Source: Chloroflexota bacterium (GTDB lineage Bacteria > Chloroflexota > Anaerolineae > Anaerolineales > Villigracilaceae). Taken from it: a stretch of 51,268 nt of DNA. The notes below the pieces were generated by a model. The model was not told the origin of the DNA and ran no database searches. It saw nothing but the letters and a program-made list of their open reading frames with translations. The stretch lies in contig JACAEM010000021.1 in the NCBI GenBank assembly GCA_013388855.1, positions 1 to 51,268 on the forward strand, given 5' to 3'. A program made the translations under genes and the position numbers. Shown piece by piece: positions 1-7,890 of this stretch. Each line of letters starts with the position of its first letter. Within the stretch, counting starts at the first letter, position 1.

Positions 1-85
1 CCCCTACCCCCTCTCCCGATGGGAGAGGGGGTAGGGGTGAGGGAAAACGCCCACACCCCGCGGGAGAGGGCGGGGGTGAGGGCGA
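1..85. repeat. GC-rich palindromic repeat, two adjacent copies read in frame in metH
   Basis: Bases 1-17 and 21-37 are perfect 17-bp inverted arms around a GAT loop, followed by a TGAGGG tail. A second copy lacking the left arm follows at 53-85 (GGGAGAGGG then CGGGGGTGAGGG). The frame stays open, encoding GEGVGVRE and RERAGVRA. The same consensus recurs at 1058-1094, 21943-21976 and 28689-28733. Confidence 0.85.
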
Positions 86-1590
86 GTCGCCACGAAACCG
101 CTGTCCACATCCTCAACACCGTCCTCCTCCCCGCCATGAAAGAGGTCGGCGACAAATTTGGCGCGGGCGAACTCATCCTGCCTTTCGTCCTGCAATCCGC
201 CGAAGTGATGAAAAAAGCCGTCGCCCATCTCGAAAACTACCTCGAAAAGAAGGAAGGCGTGAGCAAGGGGCTGGTTGTTCTCGCCACCGTCTATGGCGAC
301 GTGCATGACATCGGCAAGAACCTCGTCAAAACGATCCTCGCCAACAATGGCTATGATGTGATTGACCTCGGTAAGCAGGTCCCCGCGGAGACAATCATCA
401 GCAAGGCAGTGGAAGTCAACGCCACCGCGATTGGGCTTTCGGCGCTTCTCGTCTCGACCTCGAAACAGATGCCGCTCATTGTCAACGAACTCCACCGCCG
501 CGGACTCCGCTTCCCCGTCCTCGTCGGCGGCGCGGCCATCAACCGCCGTTTCGGACGCCGCATCCTCCAAACCGAAAGCGGCGACCTCTACGAGCCCGGC
601 GTCTTCTACTGCAAAGACGCCTTCGAGGGATTGGAAACGATGGATACGCTCATTGACTCTGAGCGCAAACCTGCCTTGCTCGAACAGATCCGCAAAGAGT
701 CCGACATGGAACTTGGCCGCGCCCCCGTTCAACGTTCAAACGTTCAAACGTTACAACGTTCTAACGTTACCCCTGCCCCCCTCGTTCTCCCTCCCTCCAA
801 ATTCGGCGTGCGCGTTGTGAAGGACATGCCGCTCGAAATCGTCCTGACCCATCTCAACATCAACGAACTTTACCGTCTCTCGTGGGGCGCAAAGAATACA
901 CATGGCGAAGAATGGGAGAAGTTGAAAGCCGAATTCGACGCGCGCCTGCAACGGATGAAGAAAGAAGCGCTGCGCGACCGCGAAGCGTGGCTCAAGCCGC
1001 AGGGCGTCTACGGCATCTTCCCCTGCCAATCCGACGGCGACGACCTCGTCATTTACTCCCCTCTCCCCGCGGGAGAGGGGGCGGGGGTGAGGGAGGAACT
1101 CGCCCGTTTCCACTTCCCCCGCCAACCCTACGACGACCACCTCTGCCTCGCCGACTACTTCGCTTCTGTCGAATCGGGGCAAATGGATGTGGTCGCCTTC
1201 CAGGTCGTCACGGTTGGGCAGGAAGCCACCGAACGCTTCGACAAACTACAAGCGGCTCACGACTACACCGAAGCCTACTTCACGCATGGACTCGCCGTCC
1301 AGGCGGCGGAAGCCACTGCCAACTATCTGCACGAACACATCCGCCGCGAACTTGGCATTCCCGAAGGGCAGGGCAAACGCTACTCGTGGGGCTATCCCGC
1401 CATCCCCGAACTGGAAGACCATCGCAAAGTCTTCGACCTCCTGCCCGTCGAAAAAGAACTCGGCATGAGCCTCTCGCCCGCGTATCAACTCATTCCTGAA
1501 CAGTCCACCGCGGCGATTATTATCCATCATCCGCAGGCAAAGTATTACAGCGTCGGCGAGTCACGCGTCGAGCAGTTGATGAAGGTGTAA
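1..1590 (+). CDS. metH: Cobalamin-dependent methionine synthase, 5'-partial (B12-binding and activation domains)
   Basis: This is the C-terminal part of methionine synthase, which carries the methyl group on cobalamin from methyl-THF to homocysteine in the cytoplasm. The frame is open through the left window edge, so upstream domains are missing. From the first in-window ATG (base 19) the cap helices and B12 domain cover about residues 28-210, with the cobalt-ligand motif DVHDIGKN (His codon at 304-306), GLSALLVS and GGAAINRR. The AdoMet-dependent reactivation domain follows at about 265-523, including YSWGYPAIPE near the end, the position of the family's R-x-x-x-G-Y motif. Repeat-derived sequence sits in frame at three places: in the cap region, in the inter-domain linker, and in a loop of the activation domain (PLPAGEGAGVRE). 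The fusion gene at 1596 starts 5 bp after the stop. Identity is secure; the effect of the inserts is unknown. Confidence 0.93.
   Translation, partial: PLPPLPMGEGVGVRENAHTPRERAGVRASRHETAVHILNTVLLPAMKEVGDKFGAGELILPFVLQSAEVMKKAVAHLENYLEKKEGVSKGLVVLATVYGDVHDIGKNLVKTILANNGYDVIDLGKQVPAETIISKAVEVNATAIGLSALLVSTSKQMPLIVNELHRRGLRFPVLVGGAAINRRFGRRILQTESGDLYEPGVFYCKDAFEGLETMDTLIDSERKPALLEQIRKESDMELGRAPVQRSNVQTLQRSNVTPAPLVLPPSKFGVRVVKDMPLEIVLTHLNINELYRLSWGAKNTHGEEWEKLKAEFDARLQRMKKEALRDREAWLKPQGVYGIFPCQSDGDDLVIYSPLPAGEGAGVREELARFHFPRQPYDDHLCLADYFASVESGQMDVVAFQVVTVGQEATERFDKLQAAHDYTEAYFTHGLAVQAAEATANYLHEHIRRELGIPEGQGKRYSWGYPAIPELEDHRKVFDLLPVEKELGMSLSPAYQLIPEQSTAAIIIHHPQAKYYSVGESRVEQLMKV
727..769. repeat. 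Five AACGTT units at exact 8-bp period inside metH
   Basis: AACGTT begins at 731, 739, 747, 755 and 763, each separated by two variable bases. The block is in frame and encodes the Gln/Arg/Ser/Asn/Val-rich linker (VQRSNVQTLQRSNVT) between the B12 and activation domains. AACGTT is itself a palindrome, so the array can pair in several registers. Confidence 0.85.
1058..1094. repeat. GC-rich palindromic repeat read in frame in the metH activation domain
   Basis: Arms at 1058-1067 and 1071-1080 are perfect 10-bp inverted repeats with a 3-base loop, followed by the family tail GCGGGGGTGAGGGA. It encodes SPLPAGEGAGVRE between a strand ending in DDLVIY and the continuation RFHFPRQP, so it sits in a surface loop. 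Confidence 0.85.
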
Positions 1591-1595
1591 ATCAC

Positions 1596-3443
1596 ATGCC
1601 CAATATAAAATTTCTTGACTTAATTTCCACAGACACCCTCCTCGCCGACGGCGCGATGGGCACCATGCTCCATGCGCGCGGCGTCGGCTTCGATCAATGC
1701 TTCGACGAACTCAACCTAACAAATCCCTCTGCTGTGGCAGAGATTCACCGCGAGTACATCGAAGCGGGCGCGCAGTTGATCATCACCAATACGTTCGGCG
1801 CAAATCGCTTCAAACTCACCAAACACGGATTGCAAGACGATGTCGTTGAAATCAATAAAGCGAGCGTGGACCTCGCCAAGCGCGTCGTTGCCGCGTCGTT
1901 CAAGGAGGTGCTGGTGGCGGGGGACGTGGGTCCGCTGGGGGTGAGAATCGCTCCGTTTGGCAGAGTACAGCCTGAGCAGGCGCGCGAAGCGTTCGCGGAG
2001 CAGATCCAAGCGCTGAGCGAAGCGGGGGTTGATCTCATCGTCATCGAAACGTTCAGTGACCTCTACGAAATCCGCGAAGCGATCAACGCCGCGAAACAAA
2101 CGTGCAAGCTTCCCATCGTCGCGTCTGTTACCTTCACGCGCGATGACCGCACTTTGCTGGGCGATGAACCGATGAAAGTGGCGCGAACTCTGCGCGACGC
2201 GGGCGCGGATGTGATCGGCGTCAATTGCTCCGGCGGACCCGCGCAACTATTGCGGTTGCTTAAACAAATGAAACAAGCTGTGCCTGACGGGAAGTTTTGG
2301 GTCAAGCCGAACGCAGGTTGGCCTGAACAGGTCGGTGGGCGAATCATGTATCCCGCCGACGCGGAATACTTCGGCGATTACGCGCTGTCGTTCCGCGAAA
2401 GCGGCGCCTGTGTGGTTGGCGGGTGTTGCGGTACGACACCACAACACATTACAGTGATGAAAAAAGCGCTGGCAACTTCAGAATATTCTCCTGTGTTGAT
2501 CCAAACTCCGGACATTTTTGAAACCTCTGAAACGCCGGATGCGGAGCCGCCAACGCAATTCGCACAAAAACTGGGACGCGGCGAATTTGCGATCTCTGTT
2601 GAAATGGATCCGCCGCGCGGTCTCTCAACCCACAAACTGATTGCAGGCGCTTCGCTCCTCGCCGACGCGGGCGCGGACGTTATCAACGTCGCCGACTCTC
2701 CGATGGCGCGCATGAGGATGTCCGCCTGGGCGGTATGCGACGTGGTGCAGCGCAAGGTCGGCATTGAAACGACCCTGCACTTTCCCACCCGCGGACGCAA
2801 CCTCCTGCGGGTGCAGGGTGACCTGCTCGCCGCGCACGCGCTCGGCATCCGCAATATCTTTGTGGTGATGGGTGACCCAACCGCCATCGGTGATTATCCC
2901 GAAGCGATGGACAATTACGACCTCGTCCCCTCGGGCCTCATCAAACTCATCAAGCAGGGATTCAACGAAGGTGTGGATCATTCCGGCACGAGCATTGGTC
3001 AGCCGACTAATTTCTTCGTCGGCGCGGCGCTTAATCTTTGCCCGTCTGACTTGGAGAACGAAATCAAGAACCTGCACCGCAAAGTAAAGGCGGGCGCGGA
3101 TTTCTTCCTCACGCAGCCTGTCTATCGCCCTGAAGATGGACCGAGACTGCTCGAAGCCTACGAAGCCAGGCATGGCAAACTGGACAAGCCAATCCTTGTC
3201 GGTATCCTGCCATTGGTCAGCGTCAAACATGCCAATTTCCTGCATCATGAGGTGCCAGGCATCTTCATCCCGGACGAGGCGCGGAAACGGATCGAAGCCG
3301 CGGGCGAGGACGGACCCAAGGCCGGGGTGGAGATCGCGGTCGAGTTGATTGACCAACTCAAGGCGTGGGCGGGAGGCGTCTATATCATGCCTCAGTTTCA
3401 CAAGTTTGATATGGTCGCTGAAATCATCGAAGCGGTACAATAG
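1596..3443 (+). CDS. Bifunctional homocysteine S-methyltransferase / 5,10-methylenetetrahydrofolate reductase
   Basis: A 615-residue fusion. Residues 1-290 form a homocysteine methyltransferase barrel (LADGAMGTML, ITNTFGAN) with zinc-ligand cysteines Cys211 (GVNCSGG) and Cys277/278 (GGCCGTT). Residues about 325-615 form a MetF-type flavin reductase that makes 5-methyl-THF (ISVEMDPPRG, VVMGDPT, FFLTQPVY). The architecture is that of Bacillus YitJ. It starts 5 bp after metH and is surely co-transcribed. It therefore supplies the methyl donor for MetH and could also supply the homocysteine-binding domain if the MetH upstream of the window lacks one. That last point is inference. Confidence 0.93.
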   Translation: MPNIKFLDLISTDTLLADGAMGTMLHARGVGFDQCFDELNLTNPSAVAEIHREYIEAGAQLIITNTFGANRFKLTKHGLQDDVVEINKASVDLAKRVVAASFKEVLVAGDVGPLGVRIAPFGRVQPEQAREAFAEQIQALSEAGVDLIVIETFSDLYEIREAINAAKQTCKLPIVASVTFTRDDRTLLGDEPMKVARTLRDAGADVIGVNCSGGPAQLLRLLKQMKQAVPDGKFWVKPNAGWPEQVGGRIMYPADAEYFGDYALSFRESGACVVGGCCGTTPQHITVMKKALATSEYSPVLIQTPDIFETSETPDAEPPTQFAQKLGRGEFAISVEMDPPRGLSTHKLIAGASLLADAGADVINVADSPMARMRMSAWAVCDVVQRKVGIETTLHFPTRGRNLLRVQGDLLAAHALGIRNIFVVMGDPTAIGDYPEAMDNYDLVPSGLIKLIKQGFNEGVDHSGTSIGQPTNFFVGAALNLCPSDLENEIKNLHRKVKAGADFFLTQPVYRPEDGPRLLEAYEARHGKLDKPILVGILPLVSVKHANFLHHEVPGIFIPDEARKRIEAAGEDGPKAGVEIAVELIDQLKAWAGGVYIMPQFHKFDMVAEIIEAVQ

Positions 3444-3449
3444 CGGAGT

Positions 3450-3872
3450 ATGTATCCGCTTCTAAAAAAATTGGCACTCCTTTTTCTCGTATTGTTGTCG
3501 GCGTATTCGAGCGTCACATATTTGGTTGCCACCCTGCACGATTGGAATCCACGGCTCATTACGAACGATGGCGTCTATGACTGGGACGTACGCCTCGCCG
3601 ACCTGCGCGAGGATCTGCCGCTCGATGTGAAAGTGGTCGGTTATGTGGGCGAATGGGATGTGAAGTCGGAGTATGATTATCCCGATAACGAGACCGAGTA
3701 TGTCCTGACGCAATATTCCCTGGCGCCTGTGATCGTAGCGCGCGGTGGAGTCCATGAGTGGGTGGTCGTCAATCTGGGGGCAAAGGATTTTGAGATTTGG
3801 GCACAAACCCAGCCTGCCGACATGAAAGTGTTCAAATACAGGCAGGGGATCTATCTGGTGCATAAGCCATGA
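3450..3872 (+). CDS. Small membrane-anchored protein of unknown function
   Basis: A 140-residue protein that I do not recognise. Residues 5-27 are one hydrophobic segment (LKKLALLFLVLLSAYSSV), read as a membrane anchor or uncleaved signal. The rest is a soluble, Asp/Tyr/Val-rich domain probably outside the membrane. It begins 6 bp after the MTHFR fusion, and its stop overlaps the start of the next gene by 4 bp (ATGA), so the two are translationally coupled. It probably works with that multi-spanning GT-C-like protein. Confidence 0.75.
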   Translation: MYPLLKKLALLFLVLLSAYSSVTYLVATLHDWNPRLITNDGVYDWDVRLADLREDLPLDVKVVGYVGEWDVKSEYDYPDNETEYVLTQYSLAPVIVARGGVHEWVVVNLGAKDFEIWAQTQPADMKVFKYRQGIYLVHKP

Positions 3873-5272
3873 ACTTTTTGCTCGGCTATTTGGTATTTTT
3901 GCCGGCCATCCTGGCGGGTGGATTGCTCGTACATCAGCTCTGGGGTGGAAATCAACCTGCGCGTCTGTTGTTCAAGTTTGGACTAGGGGCGGGTCTTGGA
4001 TTAGGCATGACCTCGCTGGTCACGTTCATTCTCCTGCTGACGACAAATACAATATCGGGCTTTTTCCCGGTCCAGCTCCTCCTGCTCGGATGCGGACTCG
4101 CCCTGACGTGGCACAATTGGAAGACCAGCCCGCTCCTCCCTGTCAAATTTGCACTAACCCGGGAACAGAAAATCCTGCTGAGCGCGTTTGGTTTGATCCT
4201 GCTTGTCATGTTGAGCGCGTATATCCTTTATGCCCTCATGACCCCCTCCGGGCGTTTTGACGCATGGATGATCTACAACCGCGCAGCGCGCTTCATTTAC
4301 CGGGATCCCCCCAACTGGCGTGACCTGCTGTCATCTGAAATGTACTGGCTATTCCATGCCGATTATCCCCTGCTGATCCCTGTCAATGTGGCAGGCGCAT
4401 GGAACACGCTGGGCGGCGAGATCATGCGCGCCCCGCAGGCACAGAGCGCGTATTTTCTCCTCGGCATCTTTTGTATTTTGATGGGCGCGATTGCCTCCCT
4501 GCGGAGCACCGGGCAATCCCTGCTTGCCGGAATTGCCCTGCTATCGATGCCCGTCTTCTTTTACACAGCCGCCCGCGAGGAAGCCGACCTTACAGTCGCT
4601 TTCTTCATGTTGGCGGCTTTGGCATTGTTGTTTTTTTACAACAGGGAACGTACCGCCGTGCTTGCTGTCCTGGCTGGCTTGTGCGCGGGTCTTGCCGGTT
4701 GGACGAAGAACGAAGGGCTTCTTTTCCTGCTGACCGGCAGTTTCGCGTGGATGCTGACGTTTCACCAGCAACGCCAATGGCAAGACATGAAATGGTACCT
4801 ACTCGGGCTTGCACTCCCTCTGGCGGTCATCCTGTACTTCAAACTGTTCCTCGCCCCGCCCAATGACCTCTTTGAGCAGTCCTCTTCTGCCGGCCTAGGG
4901 GAAAAACTGACCAACCTGGAACGGTATCGGGTCATTGCCGAAAGTTTTTTCAAACAGATTTTTGCCTTTGGCAATGGGAAGGTCAGTATCCTCCTCCTTG
5001 CTGTGTACGGATTAATCGTTGGGATGGATCGAACGCAAAACAAGGGACAACCCATCCCCGCCGCCGCGTCCGCCATCCTCCTGCAACTGACCGGCTATTT
5101 CCTGATCTATGTCATCACACCGCACGACATTCACTGGCATCTCAACACATCGTTATACCGCCTGATGATCCATGTGTTCCCATCTATGCTCTTTGTCTTT
5201 TTTGTTTCGATTGCGGGGCCGGAAACAATCCTTGCGATTTCGCCAAATCCCTCAATTTCCCGCCGGTTCTGA
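3869..5272 (+). CDS. Multi-spanning membrane protein, GT-C glycosyltransferase-like
   Basis: A 467-residue protein with about ten or more hydrophobic helices throughout. After the fourth helix comes a polar loop (near residues 125-175) with FDAWMIYNRAARFI and a later FHADYPLLIPV. An early Asp in the first large outside loop is typical of GT-C enzymes that use polyprenyl-phosphate sugars (ArnT/PMT-like, GT39-related). Substrate and exact family cannot be told from sequence. It is coupled to the preceding small protein by the ATGA overlap. A purely transport or structural role is the main alternative. Confidence 0.65.
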   Translation: MNFLLGYLVFLPAILAGGLLVHQLWGGNQPARLLFKFGLGAGLGLGMTSLVTFILLLTTNTISGFFPVQLLLLGCGLALTWHNWKTSPLLPVKFALTREQKILLSAFGLILLVMLSAYILYALMTPSGRFDAWMIYNRAARFIYRDPPNWRDLLSSEMYWLFHADYPLLIPVNVAGAWNTLGGEIMRAPQAQSAYFLLGIFCILMGAIASLRSTGQSLLAGIALLSMPVFFYTAAREEADLTVAFFMLAALALLFFYNRERTAVLAVLAGLCAGLAGWTKNEGLLFLLTGSFAWMLTFHQQRQWQDMKWYLLGLALPLAVILYFKLFLAPPNDLFEQSSSAGLGEKLTNLERYRVIAESFFKQIFAFGNGKVSILLLAVYGLIVGMDRTQNKGQPIPAAASAILLQLTGYFLIYVITPHDIHWHLNTSLYRLMIHVFPSMLFVFFVSIAGPETILAISPNPSISRRF

Positions 5273-5273
5273 C

Positions 5274-5279
5274 TATAAT
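5274..5279 (+). promoter_or_regulatory. Candidate -10 box for coaX
   Basis: TATAAT lies just after the stop of the membrane protein and 53 bp before the coaX ATG. No good -35 hexamer is present at 16-18 bp, so this is only a candidate. Confidence 0.35.
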
Positions 5280-5332
5280 CAAGAGACTGAGCGTTTTTAC
5301 AAGTCATACCCCTGCGTTTTTGGAGACCGATC

Positions 5333-6103
5333 ATGCTCCTCACAATTGATCTCGGCAACACGAACCTGACCCTGGGTTTATACAACGGAAACAACCTCGT
5401 CGCACACTGGAGGCTTGCCACAGACCATGCCCGCATGCCCGACGAGTACGGACTGCAATTTCAGGGCTTGCTGAAAAATGTAAATCACACCACCAAGGAA
5501 TTGACGGGCATCTGCCTGGCGTCCGTCGTGCCGCAACTCACAGGGCGGGTCGTGCAAGCGTGCCGCGAATATCTCGACCAGGACCCTTTCATTGTTGACG
5601 TAGGCATCAAGACCGGCATCAAAGTTCGTTACGAGGACCCCAAAGCCGTCGGCGCAGACCGCATCGCGGACGCAGTGGCGGTCATGTACCTTTACGGCGG
5701 CCCGGCATGCGTCATCGACTTTGGCACTGCCACCACCTTCAACGCCATCACCAAGGACGGCGAATACCTCGGCGGTGCGATCACAGCCGGCATCAACCTT
5801 GCCACCGAAGCGCTCTTCCTGCACGCCGCCAAATTGCCGCGCATCGACCTGCAGAGACCTCCTTCGATCATCGGGCGCAACACCGTTCACGCCATGCAAT
5901 CGGGTTTGCTCTTCGGCTATGTCAGCATGGTCGAAGGCATGGTCGAACGCTTCCGCAAGGAACTGGGGCCCAGCATGAAAGTCATCGCCACAGGTGGACT
6001 CGCCGCTATCGTCGCACAGGAGACCGACGTAATCCAGATCATCGCCCCCTGGCTTACGCTCGACGGTCTGCGAATCCTCTGGGACTTAAACCACCCGATC
6101 TAG
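5333..6103 (+). CDS. coaX: Type III pantothenate kinase
   Basis: A 256-residue cytoplasmic enzyme, full length for the family, that phosphorylates pantothenate in the first step of coenzyme A synthesis. It has the ASKHA-fold motifs of CoaX: DLGNTN at residues 6-11 (phosphate loop), GADRIADAVA near 105, DFGTATT near 127 and ATGGLA near the C terminus. The start ATG is supported by a start-proximal DLGNTN, as in relatives. CoA supply is relevant to the HMG-CoA genes elsewhere in the window, though not linked to them. Confidence 0.95.
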   Translation: MLLTIDLGNTNLTLGLYNGNNLVAHWRLATDHARMPDEYGLQFQGLLKNVNHTTKELTGICLASVVPQLTGRVVQACREYLDQDPFIVDVGIKTGIKVRYEDPKAVGADRIADAVAVMYLYGGPACVIDFGTATTFNAITKDGEYLGGAITAGINLATEALFLHAAKLPRIDLQRPPSIIGRNTVHAMQSGLLFGYVSMVEGMVERFRKELGPSMKVIATGGLAAIVAQETDVIQIIAPWLTLDGLRILWDLNHPI

Positions 6104-6110
6104 GAATTGA

Positions 6111-7073
6111 ATGAAGAAAAACCTGATATTGACTCTGGGGATCATTTTGTTATTAACCGCCTGCGGAGGGACTCCCAGCACACCGACTCCGCTTCCGACA
6201 TTCACCGTCACGCCTCTTCCTCCAACGGTCACTGCCTCCGTTACCCCAACATCCTCCTCCACCCCTACTCTCATCCCCTCCCCCATTCCCACCGCAACGT
6301 GGGTCAAGCAGGGACCGGATGCCGTGAAGGTACCCATCCTGTTGTACCATCGCATCGACTACTCCGAAACGGACAACCGCTACTACATCACCCCCGAAAG
6401 ATTCGAAGACCAGATGAGGCTGCTGCGCGACTGGGAATATACGAGCATCACCACCGAAATGCTCGTCCGAGCAATCACCGATGGAGTCGAACTCCCGCCG
6501 CGCCCGGTGCTCATCACCATCGACGACGGGAATCTCGACAACTACACCCATGCCTTCCCCATTATGCAGAAATATGGGTTTACCGGTGTTCTGTATCTGG
6601 TCTATAACTATGTGGGCTATGAGGGGTACATGAACAAGGAACAGATCCTTGAAATGGTCGATGCAGGTTGGGAGGTGGGGAGTCACAGCATGAATCACTT
6701 CGACCTGAAGACCATCTCCCCTGCACAGCAACGCAACGAGATCGTCGAATCACGCGAGTTGCTGGAAAAATTGCTGGGCATTCCCGTAAAGACATTTGCC
6801 TATCCATTCGGATCAAGGAACGCCACCTCATACAACTACGTTCATTTTGCCAAGTACATCGCCGCGATGGGCGCTGACGGTTTTACCGCCGACCAGGGGC
6901 TTGGAAATCTTTTCTCCCTCCAACGCTCCGAAATCAAGGGGACGGAGGATGCAAAGACTTTCATCCGTTTTCTGCCGTGGCACGGTGATCCAGCCTACCT
7001 CCCCACAGACACCCCAACGCCGAGCGTCACCCCCACTTGGACTCCCAAACCCACGTGGACAGCCGGTCCATAA
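6111..7073 (+). CDS. Polysaccharide deacetylase (NodB-type) lipoprotein
   Basis: A 320-residue exported lipoprotein. Residues 1-17 are a lipoprotein signal with lipobox LLTAC (Cys18), followed by a Pro/Thr-rich linker to about 60. The NodB domain follows: VPILLYHRID, the metal-binding pair ITIDDG (Asp-Asp), then SHSMNHFDL (H-x3-H) and AYPFGSRN. Such enzymes (CE4 family) remove N- or O-acetyl groups from cell-surface or environmental polysaccharides. The C terminus is again Pro/Thr/Trp-rich (TPTPSVTPTWTPKPTW), perhaps a cell-wall spacer. The gene begins 7 bp after coaX and is probably co-transcribed with it. Confidence 0.9.
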   Translation: MKKNLILTLGIILLLTACGGTPSTPTPLPTFTVTPLPPTVTASVTPTSSSTPTLIPSPIPTATWVKQGPDAVKVPILLYHRIDYSETDNRYYITPERFEDQMRLLRDWEYTSITTEMLVRAITDGVELPPRPVLITIDDGNLDNYTHAFPIMQKYGFTGVLYLVYNYVGYEGYMNKEQILEMVDAGWEVGSHSMNHFDLKTISPAQQRNEIVESRELLEKLLGIPVKTFAYPFGSRNATSYNYVHFAKYIAAMGADGFTADQGLGNLFSLQRSEIKGTEDAKTFIRFLPWHGDPAYLPTDTPTPSVTPTWTPKPTWTAGP

Positions 7074-7095
7074 GGTACTTTCAACCCTGTGACAG

Positions 7096-7115
7096 GCTGT
7101 CATGAACATGACAGC
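7096..7115. repeat. 9-bp perfect inverted repeat upstream of the fmdB-like promoter
   Basis: Arms 7096-7104 (GCTGTCATG) and 7107-7115 flank only AA. No T-run follows, so it looks more like a dimeric operator than a terminator. It lies 34 bp before the -35 box of the downstream gene. Confidence 0.5.
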
Positions 7116-7149
7116 AGTATCCGTTAACAGAACTCTTATTCAAATTCCC

Positions 7150-7178
7150 TTGTCACGCGTTTTAGGGCGCGCTATAAT
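7150..7178 (+). promoter_or_regulatory. Sigma-70-type promoter of the zinc-ribbon gene
   Basis: TTGTCA (7150-7155), a 17-bp spacer and TATAAT (7173-7178). This is one of the two best consensus promoters in the window and lies 34 bp before the start codon. Confidence 0.8.
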
Positions 7179-7211
7179 GCCACACGCTGTTGAGAAGTAA
7201 GGAGAAAGACT

Positions 7212-7481
7212 ATGCCAGTTTATACCTATCGTTGTGATTCGTGCGGCGTGCAGTTCGAGCGACATCAATCCTTTCACGATGCACCGCTGAAAACCTGCCC
7301 TGAATGCCGCAAAAAATCGTTGAAAAAAGTCATCACCCCAACCAAGATCATTTTCAAAGGTTCGGGGTTCTATGCCACCGACCACAAGTCTCCATCGGGT
7401 GGTGTTTCCCGTGAGAGCAAGCCTGAGAAAAAAGAAACGAGCAAAGCAAGCGAATCGAAGAGCAGTGACAAGAGCGAATGA
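7212..7481 (+). CDS. FmdB-family zinc ribbon protein
   Basis: An 89-residue protein of the FmdB/CxxC_CXXC_SSSS family. Two CxxC pairs (Cys8/Cys11 and Cys29/Cys32) form a zinc ribbon. The motif IIFKGSGFYATD follows, and the C-terminal tail is low-complexity and Lys/Ser/Glu-rich. The family was named for a putative regulator of formamidase, but its general role is unresolved. A ribosome-binding site (AAGGAGAAAG) precedes the ATG, and the gene has its own strong promoter and terminator, so it is monocistronic. Confidence 0.9.
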   Translation: MPVYTYRCDSCGVQFERHQSFHDAPLKTCPECRKKSLKKVITPTKIIFKGSGFYATDHKSPSGGVSRESKPEKKETSKASESKSSDKSE

Positions 7482-7521
7482 ATCAAAAAGAGAAGGCAAC
7501 TGACCTTCTCTTTTTGATTCA
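7479..7521. terminator. Bidirectional intrinsic terminator between convergent genes
   Basis: A perfect 18-bp stem (7479-7496 with 7504-7521) and a 7-base loop. The left arm contains the stop codon of the zinc-ribbon gene. A-rich and T-rich stretches inside the stem give U-runs in both directions, which suits the convergent minus-strand gene ending at 7534. Confidence 0.85.
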
Positions 7522-7533
7522 TGTCAAAGATAA

Positions 7534-7881
7534 TCAGCAGGTGGAGGGAATCCACGAGCTGATGATCACGTCCATGGTGATACCATAGGCAACGGCATTC
7601 CAAAAGCGCATGCTGGCAGGCTGATCCTTCACTTTCTGCCAATAGCCGGAGAAAACGAAGAAGGTGGTAACGAGGGCAACCGCAAGGCGGAGCAGAATCG
7701 CCCACCATGTTCCGAAACACCAGGGGGCATTGTTCCTGATCACATCCACTGCCACGGCATAAACCCAGCGAAGAAGTACCCCAAAAAACACACCGATAAA
7801 CACCTGCGCTTTCGCGCTGGTATCCTCCTGTTGGGTTGCCAGCCGAAAGCGAATCGCGTCACCGAAAATGAATGAGTTCAT
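7534..7881 (-). CDS. Small membrane protein, tandem paralogue B
   Basis: A 115-residue protein with three or four hydrophobic segments. It is clearly homologous to the next gene upstream (7891-8226), sharing the start (SFI-DAIRF-L-TQQEDT-AK-QVF-GVF), FVFSGYW-KVKDQPA-MRF and the spacing between helices. I do not recognise the family. The two genes are 9 bp apart and probably form one transcript. No catalytic motif is visible. Confidence 0.75.
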   Translation of the reverse strand: MNSFIFGDAIRFRLATQQEDTSAKAQVFIGVFFGVLLRWVYAVAVDVIRNNAPWCFGTWWAILLRLAVALVTTFFVFSGYWQKVKDQPASMRFWNAVAYGITMDVIISSWIPSTC

Positions 7882-7890
7882 GGCATCCTC

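Noticed and set aside
4-732. Long open frame on the minus strand opposite metH
   Set aside because: It is a shadow: the plus strand has MetH motifs throughout, and the translated minus strand has no domain or ribosome-binding site.
727-769. CRISPR-like array
   Set aside because: Units are 8 bp with 2-bp spacers, far too short for CRISPR, and the block is read as part of metH.
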